Below, piece by piece: positions 7,872 to 8,656 of a stretch of 8,656 nt of DNA. A program made the position numbers and the translations under genes. Position 1 is the stretch's first letter. Every line of letters begins with the position of its first letter. Under the pieces are notes generated by a model that was not told the DNA's origin, ran no database searches, and saw only the letters and a program-made list of their open reading frames with translations. This DNA is from JANPGR01 sp031424015 (GTDB taxonomy: Bacteria; Patescibacteriota; Minisyncoccia; Phycocordibacterales; UBA1006): assembly GCA_031424015.1 (NCBI GenBank), contig JANPGR010000006.1, forward strand, positions 1 through 8,656, in the 5' to 3' direction.

Positions 7872-8489
7872 CTATACGGATAACATTATGATTTGTTTCG
7901 ACATTGGTGTAATATCTCGGGATTTTAGTGTAATTTTATCCACAGGATCACCTTTGAATCCAGATTCCTTGCAGAAACGCACGATATGAGCGTCATCATT
8001 CGACCAGAACCCAACTGGGATTACTGATTTTGGACCAACAAAGGTGACAAATGCCTCTGCAATATCTACAGTCTCTCCAGAAATTGGTACGATCAGTATA
8101 TCTGGCTCTGCGAAAATATCCGAAGCATCAGGATTGAGCTGGTCTTTTGTCAGCACAGATCCTGCTACGCACACAGAAATATCATCCATAGTAAATCGAT
8201 ATACTGTTGCTACAGACTCTACTGAGTCGGATTTACCGAGGGGTTCACCCACCACAGTAATCCCACGATATTCATAGGTCCCAGGCCCATCAATGACAAA
8301 AGGCTCATCATCACCTCGCCCTAACATATCGAGTGCATGATGATCAGGGGCAAATGATGAGCACAAGACCATCCCTGTGCCGAATTTTTGTTGTTTTGAA
8401 CCTGCTGGCGCCAATGAGGGGTTGGTAGCGATAATAGCATCTCCTGTCTGAAATCGGACACATTGCCCACCGTGGAATGTAATAATCAT
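7872..8489 (-). CDS. Degenerate MBL-fold (UlaG-like) protein, probable non-enzyme
   Basis: The 205-residue protein has the skeleton of the UlaG-like metallo-beta-lactamase fold. It opens with MIITFHGGQC, has NP at 23-24, FVIDGPGTYEYRGITV (64-79), DILIVPISGETVDIAEA (130-146) and SVIPVG (155-160). It ends with the strand-forming KITLKSRDI...KQIIML. The metal-binding residues are largely lost. The THxHxDH motif is replaced by SSFAPDH (44-50), keeping only Asp49-His50. The strand that should read like CHLGD is CVAGS (107-111), and the final His after VIP is Gly160. It probably binds no catalytic metal pair. It heads a unit with gyrA and the 73-residue gene; I associate similar MBL-gyrA pairs with Parcubacteria but do not know the function. 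A structural or regulatory role is a guess. The start is supported by the initial strand and the promoter only eight bases upstream. Confidence 0.8.
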   Translation of the reverse strand: MIITFHGGQCVRFQTGDAIIATNPSLAPAGSKQQKFGTGMVLCSSFAPDHHALDMLGRGDDEPFVIDGPGTYEYRGITVVGEPLGKSDSVESVATVYRFTMDDISVCVAGSVLTKDQLNPDASDIFAEPDILIVPISGETVDIAEAFVTFVGPKSVIPVGFWSNDDAHIVRFCKESGFKGDPVDKITLKSRDITPMSKQIIMLSV

Positions 8490-8497
8490 ATATTACG

Positions 8498-8526
8498 AGT
8501 ATATCATAAAAATCGAGGAAATCCAA
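8498..8526 (-). promoter_or_regulatory. Promoter of the MBL-gyrA-orf73 unit, predicted leaderless
   Basis: On the minus strand TGA-TATACT (8506-8498) is an extended -10. A weak -35-like TTGGAT lies at 8526-8521, 17 bases upstream. Eight bases separate the -10 box from the ATG at 8489, so transcription should start at or within two or three bases of the start codon. Confidence 0.55.
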
Positions 8527-8554
8527 AGCGAGTGGAGGTAGGGTGGAAATGATG

Positions 8555-8589
8555 TTTTGGGCCGGTTTGCGGTGGGAAAAGGCCCAAAA
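8555..8589. repeat. Inverted repeat upstream of the MBL gene
   Basis: TTTTGGGCC (8555-8563) and GGCCCAAAA (8581-8589) form a 9 bp stem around a 17-base loop. Neither strand has a T-tract directly after it. It lies about 30 bases upstream of the MBL promoter and could be an operator-like palindrome or the 3' hairpin of a gene beyond the window. The remaining 8590-8656 is A+T-rich with no recognisable gene. Confidence 0.45.
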
Positions 8590-8656
8590 TACAACAACAA
8601 CAAATTGTAAGGCAAAAAAACCCCCTAAAAATAAAAATTTTATAGATATATTTTTT

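Overview
The window looks like part of a Candidate Phyla Radiation (Patescibacteria) genome, most likely in or near Parcubacteria. The main evidence is the complete but divergent 16S rRNA gene, which has the AAAGGAATAGACGGGG variant of the 900 region and an altered 530 loop. A UlaG-like MBL-fold gene directly upstream of gyrA is an arrangement I associate with Parcubacteria. The standard genetic code is used: stops are TAG and TAA, and no reading frame needs recoding. The lineage is inferred by eye, not by a tree.

Layout. At 1-130 is the left end of an IS200/IS605-type element on the minus strand; its tnpA runs off the window. At 143-889 (minus) is an A+T-rich gene for a secreted lipoprotein with a trypsin-like protease domain. 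A terminator at 976-1001 separates it from a solitary 16S rRNA gene at about 1260-2913 (minus). No tRNA, 23S or 5S follows the 16S before the terminator. The 16S leader and trailer contain complementary arms (2972-2992 and 1069-1089) that form the precursor processing stem. From about 3060 to 3660 there is no convincing gene: the stretch holds two long inverted repeats, a candidate rRNA promoter, and a cluster of C/G-rich palindromes in inverted pairs. Enolase (eno, 3701-5023) is on the plus strand. It converges on a minus-strand operon, in transcription order: degenerate MBL-fold protein (8489-7872), gyrA (7868-5394), and a 73-residue acidic protein of unknown function (5389-5168). A bidirectional terminator at 5096-5131 lies between the two.

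The most notable signal concerns translation initiation. In the 16S gene helix 45 is intact, but the anti-Shine-Dalgarno CCUCC that should follow GGAUCA is replaced by AUCCAAU. None of the protein genes in the window has a GGAGG-like ribosome binding site. Three of them (tnpA, eno, the MBL gene) have an extended -10 box (TGN plus hexamer) only 6 to 9 bases before the ATG, so their mRNAs should be leaderless or nearly so. The two gyrA-operon junctions are 3 and 4 bases long and look translationally coupled. Together these observations suggest a bacterium that has given up Shine-Dalgarno initiation. The same 16S also carries a 127-base branched expansion in helix 40 and a compensated change in the universally conserved 530-loop pseudoknot.
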